A program made the translations under genes and the position numbers. 64,000 bases of DNA. It comes from Cohnella nanjingensis (GTDB lineage: Bacteria > Bacillota > Bacilli > Paenibacillales > Paenibacillaceae). The stretch is taken from positions 294,548 through 358,547 of the forward strand of contig NZ_JACJVP010000001.1 in the NCBI RefSeq assembly GCF_014212125.1. The letters are read 5' to 3'. The notes under the pieces were generated by a model that was not told the origin of the DNA, ran no database searches, and was given only the letters and a program-made list of their open reading frames with translations. Below, in pieces: positions 25,246-34,455 of this stretch (positions are counted from its first letter, which is position 1; every line of letters begins with the position of its first letter).

Positions 25246-26542
25246 CGCGCAGTTCTCCCCCTCTCGAACGATTGTCGGCAATAATCGCTTGAGCCGCTCG
25301 TTTGGCACTGGCAAACGACGCATCTGCCAATAGTTCTCCATGCCCCGTCCAATCTCCTGCTACATACAGTCCGTGTATTTCCGGAATCGCCGGACCGTGA
25401 TTAACACCGCTTTTATCCACCCTGTTGAAATCATGGGCGACCGTTAAATTCGGCAAAAACTGCCTGGTTTTTTCCTCTTTTCGCCATCCTGGTTGAACGA
25501 GATCCATTGCTTTTTCCAACTGCAACAGGTCCGATTCAGGTTGGCTTTCATTCGTTCCAAGATGCTTGATCAGGTGGATGACGACTGAGCCGTCACCGCT
25601 AAACTTCGCAACAGTAGACGGGAAGTTATAGAAGAGCGGTTGATCCAGCCAAAATCCTGCTATAAAGTTGGAACCTCTATCAGGCAGATGATGCAAAACG
25701 AGATCGAGACATGCAGCGCGGATCGGTTTTGCGGCGACTTTCCACTTGGCAATTGATGTGCTATTCGCGTTTTTGACCAAATCGTACGCCTCCTTCGGGC
25801 CAGTAGCGATCACGACATGAGGAGTTTCGAACACATCGCCGTCTGTACACCGGATACGTCGAACGGTCCCGTCATGTTCAACTTCCACCGCTTTTTTCTG
25901 CCGAATAATCGTGACGCCTGCGCGGATGGCCCGCTCTCTTAAATCGTCGACTAGCGCTCCCCATCCCCCGTCGATATAGAAAGCTTTTCCGCCAAACGTT
26001 TGTTGGAGCTGCCGCACGGCCGGACCTGCGAGATGAAGTTCAGGGTGAGGAACGAAAGAGTTTGCCCGACTCACCGAATAAACAACGTGCCTTAGCATCG
26101 GATGCCGAATTTCCCGTTCCGCCCACTCCTTCAAACTGATCTGCCCGATCTGCTTCGGATCCATCTTGCCCAACTTGAGCAATAGACGGGTAAGCTCCAT
26201 CTTTTCCGAGAATGAAAACAGCTTGGATGCGATCAGTTCCAATGGTTTTGATGGCAACGTATAGACCCGGTTATTCCACATAGCCCCCGCCGAGGCTGGC
26301 GGGTAGGCGCCTTTCAGCTTCACGCCTAATTCGCGCAAAATCGCCTCCCCTGCCCCGTCCCGATATAACGCATGCACGCCCAAATTAAGCGATGCTCCGC
26401 TTTTTTGGACGGTAAGCGCACGACCGCCAAGATGATTAGCTTTTTCCAATACCAATACGGATAGATCAGCCCTTGCCAAATAAATCGATGCGGTTAATCC
26501 GGCAAGACCGCCGCCAATAATCACGGCATCATACAGTTCCAT
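25223..26542 (-). CDS. FAD-dependent oxidoreductase (phytoene desaturase/PPO-like)
   Basis: About 439 residues. The N-terminal dinucleotide fold VIIGGGLAGLTASIYLARA binds FAD and the C-terminal GLYVAGDWTGHGELLADASF closes the FAD site, as in amine oxidase/protoporphyrinogen oxidase-like flavoproteins. The substrate is unknown. It is translationally coupled to the ECF41 gene, matching the habit of ECF41 factors to be paired with an oxidoreductase or related enzyme. The ATG after GAGGTGG is chosen. An ECF41-type promoter lies 29 bp upstream. Confidence 0.87.
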   Translation of the reverse strand: MELYDAVIIGGGLAGLTASIYLARADLSVLVLEKANHLGGRALTVQKSGASLNLGVHALYRDGAGEAILRELGVKLKGAYPPASAGAMWNNRVYTLPSKPLELIASKLFSFSEKMELTRLLLKLGKMDPKQIGQISLKEWAEREIRHPMLRHVVYSVSRANSFVPHPELHLAGPAVRQLQQTFGGKAFYIDGGWGALVDDLRERAIRAGVTIIRQKKAVEVEHDGTVRRIRCTDGDVFETPHVVIATGPKEAYDLVKNANSTSIAKWKVAAKPIRAACLDLVLHHLPDRGSNFIAGFWLDQPLFYNFPSTVAKFSGDGSVVIHLIKHLGTNESQPESDLLQLEKAMDLVQPGWRKEEKTRQFLPNLTVAHDFNRVDKSGVNHGPAIPEIHGLYVAGDWTGHGELLADASFASAKRAAQAIIADNRSRGGELRVGEGKTI

Positions 26543-26570
26543 GTTGGCCACCTCACTTTTTTACGAACAA

Positions 26571-26597
26571 GACGTTTCCAGGGAGTAAAACGTGACA
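26571..26597 (-). promoter_or_regulatory. ECF41-type promoter A
   Basis: On the minus strand TGTCACG (26591-26597), 16 bp, then CGTC (26571-26574) lies 29 bp before the flavoprotein ATG. It matches the reported ECF41 consensus TGTCACA ... CGTC and implies autoregulation by the sigma factor encoded downstream. Confidence 0.75.
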
Positions 26598-26703
26598 CTT
26601 TCAAAAGAAAAAATCATCAAACTTCGGATCTAGGTTATGATAGCATCCTGACAGTCAAACCATATGAAGGAAGGATTGTCGCCTAACGATGGTCGCGCCG
26701 GAT

Positions 26704-26813
26704 AAGAGTGCAAGTTTTTGTCTGGACATTTGGACTAGAACTTGCACCGTTAAAATGAAAAACCCGCGCACCGCGCGGATCCTAATGAATGTATGTTCTT
26801 GTCTTCCGACACA
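26704..26813. repeat. family B repeat with hairpin (two direct units)
   Basis: A left unit AAGAGTGCAAGTTTTTGTC (from 26704), an inverted partner AACTTGCAC (26739-26747), a CCGCGC-ACC-GCGCGG hairpin (26764-26778) and a right unit AATGAATGTATGTTCTTGTC...CCGACACA (26784-26813). The right unit stops 4 bp before the stop codon of the YheC/D gene. The left part is homologous to 43402-43474. Confidence 0.75.
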
Positions 26814-26816
26814 ACT

Positions 26817-27551
26817 TCAAAATTTTGAATACCTCAAAATCTTTCTATACATTGTTTTGTCTTTAAGCGTGTTAAAAATACTCCTATCTGGACCCGTATT
26901 AATCTCTAGAATCCATGGCTTCCAATTTGAATCAATTGCAATATCGACTCCAAAAGCTTTTTTTCTTCTATAACTTTCTCGAAGAACAATACTCGCTTTT
27001 CTCCCTAATGTTTTAATCCTCTTTATAAAGTTTGCCCTCGCGGCTCTACTGAGATGAGATTGGAGTAAAATGTCTATGGGCAATGGTGTGCCTCCACTGT
27101 GAAAATTAGTCACGATCTTGCCCGGTTTAGCTAACCGCCCAATGATACCTGTCGTTTCGAGTTGTCCTTTTCTGTTCTTTTGCACCATAACCCTTATATC
27201 AAATGAGCGTCCATCATGCTTCAACAGATGAATACCTTTTTGAACAACATATTTGTTTTTATATAGGAACTTGTCGAGAGAACTGCATAATGCATCAAAT
27301 GTATGATATTTTCTTGAGGTAGTGCCGCTTCTTAAAACGAATCCATTTTTGGTTTTAGTTATCTTATATATTCCGCGACCTCCGGTGCCCTCGTCTGGTT
27401 TTAAGTAGAGTGAGTCATACTTCATGATCATTTTATAGATATTTGATTTTGTTGCTGCTTTTGTGTCAGGTAATAATGTTTTTATATGGCTATATTTTCG
27501 CATGAAATGATGTTTACCTAATTTTCCCATTTTGTATTTTACTTTTTTCAA
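26817..27551 (-). CDS. YheC/YheD-type ATP-grasp protein
   Basis: 244 residues of the YheC/YheD endospore-coat-associated family, an ATP-grasp fold: YLKPDEGTGGRGIYKI resembles the nucleotide lid, SFDIRVMVQKN the central strand, and AFGVDIAIDSNWKPWILEINTGPD the metal/ATP site. The biochemical role is unknown. The start is TTG, 8 nt after AGGAGG. The gene is AT-rich relative to its neighbours, and its 3' end abuts a family B repeat, so it may be a separately acquired unit. Confidence 0.85.
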   Translation of the reverse strand: MKKVKYKMGKLGKHHFMRKYSHIKTLLPDTKAATKSNIYKMIMKYDSLYLKPDEGTGGRGIYKITKTKNGFVLRSGTTSRKYHTFDALCSSLDKFLYKNKYVVQKGIHLLKHDGRSFDIRVMVQKNRKGQLETTGIIGRLAKPGKIVTNFHSGGTPLPIDILLQSHLSRAARANFIKRIKTLGRKASIVLRESYRRKKAFGVDIAIDSNWKPWILEINTGPDRSIFNTLKDKTMYRKILRYSKF

Positions 27552-27731
27552 TGTATCTACCTCCTACATATTTATAGACGTAGCAACTCACGTGTTTATT
27601 TTATATTGGCGGAAGGAAAAAGGAGCGGCCTTTACCTACGTCATCCCCAATATAGGTATCCGCATAGTACGATTTACGCGAGTTCGATGAGCATAACCAG
27701 GGATAGATCCGAAGCCATTCAAGAAAAAAAC

Positions 27732-27775
27732 AAAAATCGGCCCATTCACAACATGCGAACAGTGGCCGATTTTTT
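27732..27775 (-). terminator. terminator of map-tetR operon
   Basis: An 11-bp stem, AAAAATCGGCC with GGCCGATTTTT, is followed by GTTTTTTTC on the minus strand, about 65 nt after the map stop. Confidence 0.7.
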
Positions 27776-27840
27776 ACTTGAAATCTGGAAGAGGAAAACA
27801 CCGCTTAAAATCAAATTTGAACCAATAAAAGGATTGAATT

Positions 27841-28587
27841 CTATTGTGCGGTCAATATAATCGGGCCATCCGCAGTAATGGCGATCGTATGCTCGTACTG
27901 TGCGGAAAGCGAGCCGTCAGCGGTTCTGGCGGTCCATCCGTCGGCATCAACCGTCATTAACGCTTTTCCGGCATTTAACATCGGCTCGATCGTAAAAACC
28001 ATCCCTTCCTTCAAGCGGAACCCTTTGCCCGGATTCCCGACGTGGGGATAATTAGGTTCCTCGTGCATCTCCCTACCTACGCCATGACCGAGCAGATCGA
28101 GCACCACCGAGAATCCGTTACGCTCGGCATGGGTTTGAACCGCGTGCATCACATCGCCGATCCGGTTTCCGACGACAGCTTTTTCGATACCAAGATATAA
28201 GCATTCCTTCGTTACCCGCATCAGATGACGGGCTTCTTCCGACACCTCGCCGACCGCGTAACACCAAGCTGAATCGCCGATCCAGCCATCCGCTTCCGCG
28301 ACGATGTCGATTTTGACGATGTCGCCTTCCTTGAGCGGCTTCCGGCTCGGAAATCCATGCGCAATGACGTCGTTGACAGACGCACATGTCGCAAACGGAT
28401 AGCCGTTGTAGCCTATCGTATAAGCCTTGGCGCCATTCTCCTTCAGGAACCGCACCGCGAACGACTCGATATCGAGCGTCGTGACACCCGGCCGGATCAT
28501 ACCTGAGATTGCTTGATGAAAAGCAGCGACAATTCGGCCGGCTTTTCTCATTTCTTCAATTTCTGCTCTCGATTTCAGGATGACCAT
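27841..28587 (-). CDS. map: type I methionine aminopeptidase
   Basis: About 248 residues with the metal ligands of the pita-bread fold visible in order: His in NDVIAHGFP, Asp in VKIDIVAE and IGDSAW, His in GHGVGREMHEEPN, Glu in FTIEPM and Glu in QYEHTIA. It removes N-terminal Met from nascent proteins. I favour the ATG beginning MVILKSRAE, 11 nt after GGAG. It follows a TetR gene without a gap, outside the ribosomal-protein context of the housekeeping map, so it is probably an accessory, inducible copy. Confidence 0.88.
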   Translation of the reverse strand: MVILKSRAEIEEMRKAGRIVAAFHQAISGMIRPGVTTLDIESFAVRFLKENGAKAYTIGYNGYPFATCASVNDVIAHGFPSRKPLKEGDIVKIDIVAEADGWIGDSAWCYAVGEVSEEARHLMRVTKECLYLGIEKAVVGNRIGDVMHAVQTHAERNGFSVVLDLLGHGVGREMHEEPNYPHVGNPGKGFRLKEGMVFTIEPMLNAGKALMTVDADGWTARTADGSLSAQYEHTIAITADGPIILTAQ

Positions 28588-28592
28588 TCCAT

Positions 28593-29195
28593 TCATTTCT
28601 CCTTTGACCGTATGCCTGAAAAAATCATATCGACGATCCCATCCGCATCCAACTCGTTACGCATATTGTGGTGGATGTTCAATGCTGCGTAGCCAACAAG
28701 CGAGCCAAATATCAGATTAGCTGTTTTCTCTGGTGATTTGGAACCGATCCCTTCACGAATCATCTCCACAAACGGCAAATAGATCCGTTCCTGAAAATCG
28801 GCAAACAACTTGATGAACCGGTTTCCCGGGAAGTGATGAAAATTATCCGCAACCGTTTTAAGCAAAATAAATACGGAAGGATCCTGGATGCACTTCCGCA
28901 GGAGCAGCCTGGAGAACGACTCAGCTTGAAGCAAACTGCCGCCGTCCCCCGTCAAAGCGGGCAGTACTGCCGACTCCGTTCGATTCAGGGCATCCCACAG
29001 TAAATCTTCCAAAAGCATGATCTTATTTTTGTAGTAATGATACACGGTTCCGTAGCCGAGCTCTGCCTTGACCGCAACATCGCGTATTTCCAATTGAATG
29101 CCCTTCTCCAAATAGGCTTCCGCAGCCGCTTGCATAATTTGGTTCATCCGCATCTCCCGGATCGCGTCATTCTGTTCTTTGGTACGTGGTGACAT
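28593..29195 (-). CDS. TetR family regulator upstream of map
   Basis: 200 residues: TetR helix-turn-helix EIRDVAVKAELGYGTVYHYYKNK (about residues 37-59) and a helical effector domain. GGAGG precedes the ATG. It is the first gene of a two-gene operon with map, ending only a few nt before the map start, so it probably autorepresses the operon. The ligand is unknown. An inducible aminopeptidase would suit resistance to a MetAP inhibitor, but that is speculative. Confidence 0.85.
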   Translation of the reverse strand: MSPRTKEQNDAIREMRMNQIMQAAAEAYLEKGIQLEIRDVAVKAELGYGTVYHYYKNKIMLLEDLLWDALNRTESAVLPALTGDGGSLLQAESFSRLLLRKCIQDPSVFILLKTVADNFHHFPGNRFIKLFADFQERIYLPFVEMIREGIGSKSPEKTANLIFGSLVGYAALNIHHNMRNELDADGIVDMIFSGIRSKEK

Positions 29196-29329
29196 GGCTC
29201 CTCCTTTTTTTAGACCTGCGGTAATGTCAATGTAAAATTAATATACGTCATTTGGAAGTTAGGATCAAGTACTTCGATTCGCCTGTTTTTTCGGATAAAG
29301 CTTTCTCCAGCAAAGGAAAAGAGTCGGAA

Positions 29330-29361
29330 AAAACCGCGAGACAATTTATGTCTCACGTTTT
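29330..29361 (-). terminator. hairpin terminator
   Basis: AAACCGCGAGACA pairs with TGTCTC plus CG around ATTTA, with a T run on the minus strand. It is downstream of the Cys-rich gene and upstream of tetR. Confidence 0.6.
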
Positions 29362-29487
29362 CCGTTTAAGCAGGGGTTATTTGTGACACGCCAATGAAGA
29401 TTTCCTCGGATTTATTGTATCCCCCTTCACCTCACTATAAAACCGCTCTATCATTAGTAGCGTATGCTTCCAATAAACATATGCATA

Positions 29488-29871
29488 TCATAAATGTTTC
29501 CAACCCCTATTGGAGCGGAATCTTAAAAATCTCACTCTTATTTCTGTTCTGTCCTGTATTACAAAATCATTTGCCAACAGACATGTTCTGGCGTCGTTAA
29601 AGCTTTTTCCTACATCGATTAATGGAGTGCATGGTTCGGAACTTCCTGTGATTGAGAATTGAGTGATCCTAAAATGGCGATCGTGGAATAAATTAACAGA
29701 ATCGATTCCTGTGCCGCGACGACGTTTACGACGTTTCCGACCTTTACATATAAATGATGGAACAGACAGCATTGATTTTCCAATTCGAGTACTATTCATG
29801 TTTCTAGTCTTTACGAATTTATTCCGTTTCTTTTCGTGGCACTTTCCTCCACATCCACACGAACATGACAT
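29488..29871 (-). CDS. small Cys-rich hypothetical protein
   Basis: 127 residues starting MSCSCGCGGKCHEKK, a compact metal-binding-like Cys/His cluster, then a basic stretch (KGRKRRKRRRGTG) and an unrecognised C-terminal half. AAGAAGGTG lies 9 nt before the ATG and a terminator follows, supporting a real gene. It is AT-rich like the YheC/D gene. I do not recognise a family; a spore-associated or metal-binding role is only a guess. Confidence 0.5.
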   Translation of the reverse strand: MSCSCGCGGKCHEKKRNKFVKTRNMNSTRIGKSMLSVPSFICKGRKRRKRRRGTGIDSVNLFHDRHFRITQFSITGSSEPCTPLIDVGKSFNDARTCLLANDFVIQDRTEIRVRFLRFRSNRGWKHL

Positions 29872-29961
29872 TCTGATACACCTTCTTAATCAAAAAAATT
29901 ATGGTGTATCATATGTAATAGATTGATCAAGTGCGTGTACAAGTATCACGTTATTCAAATT

Positions 29962-30028
29962 TGACAAGAATGAGATAATGTTCTTGTCATCCGACAGGTA
30001 CATCGGTTGACAAGAATTTGTACCGATT
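29962..30028. repeat. family B repeat with inverted units
   Basis: TGACAAGAA (29962-29970) and TTCTTGTCA (29981-29989) form a perfect 9-bp inverted repeat. The latter continues TCCGACAGG as a family B unit, followed by an inverted unit GACAAGAATTTGTACCGATT (30009-30028). It lies 3' of dinB. Confidence 0.7.
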
Positions 30029-30063
30029 ACCAATATCGCAAGACGAATTGTCCGATAAAAACA

Positions 30064-30091
30064 AGAATGGCTGCCGTGTGGCAGCCATTCT
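30064..30091 (-). terminator. terminator of dinB-like gene
   Basis: A perfect 12-bp stem, AGAATGGCTGCC with GGCAGCCATTCT, has a 4-nt loop; the minus strand continues TGTTTTTATC. It is 11 nt after the stop. Confidence 0.8.
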
Positions 30092-30102
30092 GTTACTCAA
30101 CT

Positions 30103-30588
30103 CTAAAGCGCCGATTCAGTCCAATTGTCCTGTAGCTTGCGGATATAGACGACTTGGCCGATATGATACGCGTTATGGGTGGCCACGTTGGCGACGACCT
30201 GCCACCACTGAACCGGCTCGTCGAAGCCGTCCACGCGCTGCTCCAGATTGTCGGGGGTAAGCTCCTCCTGCCAGCGCAGCAGCACCCTTAGTAGAGCTTC
30301 TCTCAAGGTTTTGAAATCCCGGCCCTCCGGCACGACGAAGCTGTCGTCGTTACTCGCGATCGGTGGCACGGCATCGAGCCGGGACGCCCGGCAGCGCTCC
30401 TGCCAGGTCTCGTTCCAGTAAAGCAGATGTTGCGCGATCTCCGCGATACTGTTGCCGTTCGCATCCGGCTTCCGAAAGGCGTCTTCCTCGGACAGCCCTT
30501 CGGTCGCCTGCCTGAAAGGCGTATACCAGCTCGGATCGTCGGCATTGGCAAGCAGCTGGTCCGCCAGCACTTCCTTCGCATGAGCCAT
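30103..30588 (-). CDS. DinB/YfiT-family protein
   Basis: About 161 residues of the DinB four-helix bundle with the three expected metal-ligand histidines: QHLLYWNETW and ATHNAYHIGQVVYIRK. Such proteins are often metal-dependent thiol or bacillithiol transferases; the substrate here is unknown. The ATG beginning MAHAKEVL has GGAGG 8 nt upstream. It is monocistronic, with a terminator and family B repeat at its 3' end. Confidence 0.82.
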   Translation of the reverse strand: MAHAKEVLADQLLANADDPSWYTPFRQATEGLSEEDAFRKPDANGNSIAEIAQHLLYWNETWQERCRASRLDAVPPIASNDDSFVVPEGRDFKTLREALLRVLLRWQEELTPDNLEQRVDGFDEPVQWWQVVANVATHNAYHIGQVVYIRKLQDNWTESAL

Positions 30589-30829
30589 AAGCACACCCTC
30601 CTCTTCGATTTTTTCAGATCGTACGGTACGATCACCTAATACTGGGCGCCTATCGTTATCCGTCGCAGCTTAATACTGCGGTGTCATTCGGTTAAAACAA
30701 TCCCCGACGAATGAGATTAGCCGTCACGTGGTCTTTGTTTAACCGTTCCGTCCGATTGAAGACCAACGGTATGACGACGACCCGCTGCTAGGATATCTTT
30801 AGGCCTCTGTTGAGCTCCCATATCAGAAA

Positions 30830-30859
30830 GTTATGCGTACAAATTCTTGTCATCCGACA
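30830..30859. repeat. family B repeat unit
   Basis: The unit contains GCGTACAAATTCTTGTCATC then CGACA and abuts the 738-bp duplicated segment, 7 bp before the methyltransferase stop codon. Confidence 0.75.
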
Positions 30860-31597
30860 TCGACTTTCACTTCCTTTTCAAAACGACCAGGTTGCCCTTC
30901 ATTCCTTCTTCGCTATAGCCTTTTCCGACCGTCATCTGGATCGGCAGCACCGGGCCACGTTTAAAATACCTGCCGAAGTGCCGGTCCACCGATTGTTCGG
31001 TCATTAAGACAAAATGTCCTTCTTCTGCCTTCTCGCGACAGCCTCTGAGCAGCATCACCCCGCCGGGTTTGAGCACCCGCGCGACTTCCTCCGCAAATCG
31101 CCCTCGATTTTCTTCAGCGATAACGTGAAAACATCCGCGATCATTGACCATATCCACGCACCGGTTTTCCAACGGCAAATTCAAGGCATCGCCCTGACGC
31201 CAATCCACCCGAACCTCCGCCTTGTTTGCCCGTTCCCTGGCGATGTTCAAGGCAGCGGCACTCAGATCGACGCCGATTACGCGATATCCCCGCTGGGCAA
31301 GAAAAATGGCTTCGCTGCCAGCGCCGCAGCCCACATCCAAAGCGGTAATGTTAGGGGGAAGGTCCATCGAAGCCACGAAAGCGACCAATTCTTGAGACGG
31401 GTACGGGAGATCCCAGTAGTCTCGAAAGTTTCCGCTGGTATACACTTCATCCCACTCTCTCATTCTGTAAACCTCCATTCGTTAGAATTTGACGTTTACA
31501 TTTCCTTGCCCATCTTCCACATATCCTCCTGCTGTATTCCACAGCCCACTCGCACTTTCCTGCCCGTTTCTCCACTCTCATTATGGAATTATTCGAC
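30860..31597. repeat. 738-bp duplicated segment, copy 2
   Basis: This is the gap-free second copy of 20813-21550, in direct orientation and about 10 kb away. Similarity ends sharply on both sides, on the left at a family B unit. Confidence 0.9.
30867..31463 (-). CDS. class I SAM-dependent methyltransferase, copy 2
   Basis: 198 residues, differing from copy 1 at four positions and with the same motifs (ALDVGCGAGSEA, VIGVDLS). The ATG (MREWDE) is chosen because GGAGG lies 8 nt upstream; an in-frame ATG five codons earlier, created by a single base change from copy 1, overlaps the ribosome binding site. All four changes avoid the SAM-binding core, suggesting both copies are under selection or the duplication is recent. 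Confidence 0.88.
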   Translation of the reverse strand: MREWDEVYTSGNFRDYWDLPYPSQELVAFVASMDLPPNITALDVGCGAGSEAIFLAQRGYRVIGVDLSAAALNIARERANKAEVRVDWRQGDALNLPLENRCVDMVNDRGCFHVIAEENRGRFAEEVARVLKPGGVMLLRGCREKAEEGHFVLMTEQSVDRHFGRYFKRGPVLPIQMTVGKGYSEEGMKGNLVVLKRK

Positions 31598-31652
31598 ATT
31601 AGACTGACCTGTAGACACATGGATAAAGATATATAAACCCCTGTAAAATAAA

Positions 31653-31689
31653 GGAGCTTACCTGTGCCATGGCGACGAAGGCAAGCTCC
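31653..31689 (-). terminator. terminator of decayed sugar ABC operon
   Basis: GGAGCTTgCCT pairs with AGGtAAGCTCC; the minus strand continues TTTATTTT. It lies 12 nt after the solute-binding pseudogene. Confidence 0.7.
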
Positions 31690-31700
31690 AAGTTACCTAT

Positions 31701-33106
31701 TTACTTCTGTTGATACCGTTCGTAGGCCGTCTTATACACGCCTACATATTTGTCCAGGCCCATTTTCTTCAGTTTGCTCACATAATTGTCCCATTCGGAG
31801 AAGGGTACTTTGCCTGTCACGAATTTGGTCTTCATTTCTTCCATGTACGTGTTGATGTCGCCTCCGGATGTGGTCAGGACATCGTTCTCCGCCGCATTAA
31901 AGGTGAACGGCGACCAGATCGTTTTCGGCACGAACGGTTCCACCTTCTTCGTCGCATCCAGCGACGCTTGCGTACCCTCCGAGCCTTTAAAAAACTGCTT
32001 GCGGACGATTCCCGCGTAGCCGCCTCCCGGCCAGGTCAAAAACTTGCTCACCGCTTGGTCGAAGTTCAGGCCATCCTTCGGATTTTTGATGCTGTCGATA
32101 TAATCGAACGTTCCGTCCGATTTCTTTTCATAGGTCGTGCCTTCGAAGCCCATGAAAAACATTTTCTGCCTTCGTCGCTGTACAGATGGTCGATCCAGCG
32201 GACGAGCGTTTCCGGATTTTTGGCTTTGTCGGTCAGAATGAACGCGCCCGACCATAGAATCGGCGAGCCAACCGAGACGTACAAAGGGTCGCCGCTAGTT
32301 CCTTTGATGGCGGGGACGCCGATATAGCCGTCCAAGTTGAATACCTTTTTGGGGTCCTGGGAGAAGACGGCGAACATGTTTCCTTTGGAGCCTTCCGCAA
32401 TCAGCTTGGCAAAATCGCCGTCAAAAAGGTTTGACCAAAGCAGTTTCTCATTGTACAGCTTATTGATGTATTGTAGGATTTCTTTGTATTCCGGGGCCGT
32501 CGGGATAAACCGGATGTCGTTCGTTTTGGGATCGATGTCAATGTTCGGGTTGCTCAATCCTCGATTATACAGCCCCCATGCCCCCGCCAAATAACTGATT
32601 AGCGGATCGATAGCGCCGAAGCCGGAGAAAGCAATCGTATTGCCGCCGCCGGCAGGGTCCTTCTCCTTTATCGTTTTCAGCATATTGTAGAAATCATCCG
32701 CCGTTTTAGGTTCCGGAATGCCGAGTTGGTCCAGCCACTGCTTTTTCAACCAGATTCTTCTGCCCATGCGGACGGACATATAGTCAGGTTCAACGACCGT
32801 CGGGAACGAATAAATATTGCCGTCCGCCATCGTATATCCTTTCTTGATGTCCGGGTTCTCATCAAACAGTTTTTTGACGTTTGGCGCGTATTTGTCGATA
32901 AGATCGTTCAGCTTAAGAAATACGCCCTCGCCGCCGTATTTCAGCATATCCGCAGGCGTGATCGCGCTCCCGGCTCCGTAAAACGCATCGGGATAATCCC
33001 CTCCGGCCAACGTAATATTCAGCTTTTCGGATAAATTCTGGAATGGAATTTGCGGCTCCCATTGAATATGTACGTTGGTCATCTTCTCGTATTCTTTCCA
33101 TAGCAT
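31701..33106 (-). pseudogene. sugar-binding lipoprotein pseudogene
   Basis: Two overlapping frames together make an LplA-like solute-binding protein. The 5' part (to about 32170, with GGDYPDAFYGAGSAITPADML and EETLVRWIDHLYSDEGRK-like sequence) shifts frame near a run of A's into the 3' part (KMFFMGFEGTTYEKK onward). The signal peptide and lipobox are also missing: the frame begins directly in mature sequence. With two defects it is not functional. It is the last gene of a decayed LplB-LplC-type operon. Confidence 0.8.
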
Positions 33107-33225
33107 AACGCTATTCCAATCGGAGGCTGCTGCCCTCCCTTAGCGAGATAGCTTTTGCAAAGCCATTGATCATGTCAGCTTGTTTTGGAGATCCTTATTG
33201 ACGCGAATGGTCCGGCTTCCGTCCC

Positions 33226-34107
33226 TTATCCTTTGATAGCCCCGATAAGTATGCCTTTGACAAAATATTTTTGCAAAAACGGATACAACAGGAAAATGGG
33301 CAGATTGGCAATGATAATAACCGCGTATTTGATGCTTTCCGAGCTCATCAGCAGCTTGGCGAACGATTCCTGACTGTTCTCCATCATCTTCTGCATTTGG
33401 CTCTGAATCAAGATTTCTCGCAGGATCAGCTGCAGCGGGAATTGGCTACGGCGGGACAGGAAGATTAACGCATTAAAGTAGGCATTCCAATGATCGACGC
33501 TGTAAAACAGGACCATGACCGCAAGTATCGGCGCCGACAAAGGAATAACGACACGGATCAGTATGCCAAGATTGGAGCAGCCGTCAATGGACGCGGCCTC
33601 ATGTACCTCGACCGGTACGTTCTGCTGGAAAAACGTACGCATGATGATAATGTTCCATACCGCCACGGCGCCAAGCACGATCATGACCGCAAACGTGTTC
33701 AGCATGCTCAGCTGCTTAATTAACAAATAAGTGGGAATGAGTCCCCCGCTGAAAAATAAAGTGAAGATGAACATGGCCATGATGGCGTTGCGGCCTTTGA
33801 AGTCTCTTCGCGATAGCGGGTACGCCGCCAAGACGGTCATGACGAGGTTCAAGGCGGTTCCGACAACCGTATAAAGGATCGTATTGCCGTAGCCGGTCAA
33901 GATGTCTTTGTTTTTGAACACAAGGTCATATCCCTGCAAGGTCAATTGCTTCGGAATCAAAAATACTTTTCCGTTCAGAACCGCCTCCGGATTGCTGATC
34001 GAGGCAATCAGGACAAAGTACATCGGGTACAGCACGATCAACAGAATGAAAATCAGAAGGAAGGAATTCACAAAGTTGAATAGTCGGTCTCCCCGGTTCG
34101 TCGCCAT
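33226..34107 (-). CDS. carbohydrate ABC permease, LplC type (paralogue)
   Basis: About 293 residues, six transmembrane segments, with the coupling loop EAASIDGCSNLGILIRVVIPLS and the tail KGILIGAIKG. The frame is intact. The ATG after GAGGG is preferred. Its partners are broken: the LplB-type gene upstream has an internal deletion and the binding protein downstream is a pseudogene, so the transporter cannot be assembled from this locus alone. It is a paralogue of the gene at 16768. Confidence 0.85.
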   Translation of the reverse strand: MATNRGDRLFNFVNSFLLIFILLIVLYPMYFVLIASISNPEAVLNGKVFLIPKQLTLQGYDLVFKNKDILTGYGNTILYTVVGTALNLVMTVLAAYPLSRRDFKGRNAIMAMFIFTLFFSGGLIPTYLLIKQLSMLNTFAVMIVLGAVAVWNIIIMRTFFQQNVPVEVHEAASIDGCSNLGILIRVVIPLSAPILAVMVLFYSVDHWNAYFNALIFLSRRSQFPLQLILREILIQSQMQKMMENSQESFAKLLMSSESIKYAVIIIANLPIFLLYPFLQKYFVKGILIGAIKG

Positions 34108-34119
34108 AGTCACCCTCAT

Positions 34120-34455
34120 TTACCAAAGAGATATACTCGCCGATTTTTTGGCGATTGCGTTGACCGCTACAAGAATGACAAAATTGATTACGGAATTGAA
34201 CAAGCCGACGGCAGCGGAGAAGCTGAACTGCGATCCGACAATTCCGCTGCGGTATACAAACGTGGCAATGACGTCCGATGCTTCCAGGTTTAATTGGTTT
34301 TGCATCAGGAACACCTTCTCGAATCTAACCGTCTGCACAAATCGTTTGAAACCTCTGGAACGAACCTCGTTGATCATGAGGGCCAGAACGATCGGGATCG
34401 GAAAAGCCACGACCAACTGATAAAGCCCGATGCCAATCGTATTTTTGATCAGCCT
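34120..34455 (-). pseudogene. LplB-type permease pseudogene
   Basis: The fragment keeps a piece of the first half (KNTIGIGLYQLVVAFPIPIV, then FKRFVQTV) fused in frame to the C-terminal part (RFEKVFLMQNQLNLEASDV). About 120 residues with the coupling loop are deleted, and the N-terminal region is lost. Its 5' end is joined back to back to the 3' half of a plus-strand DeoR gene near 34450, showing a second deletion or rearrangement. Confidence 0.8.

Noticed and set aside
29362-29388. A fourth ECF41-type promoter (TGTCACA at 29382-29388, minus strand)
   Set aside because: At 16 bp spacing the -10 reads ACGG instead of CGTC, and it lies over a terminator hairpin rather than before a gene.
31014-31607. 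Long plus-strand open frames opposite both methyltransferase copies
   Set aside because: They persist in both copies only because the duplicated sequence is the same; codon pattern and motifs support the minus-strand methyltransferase.
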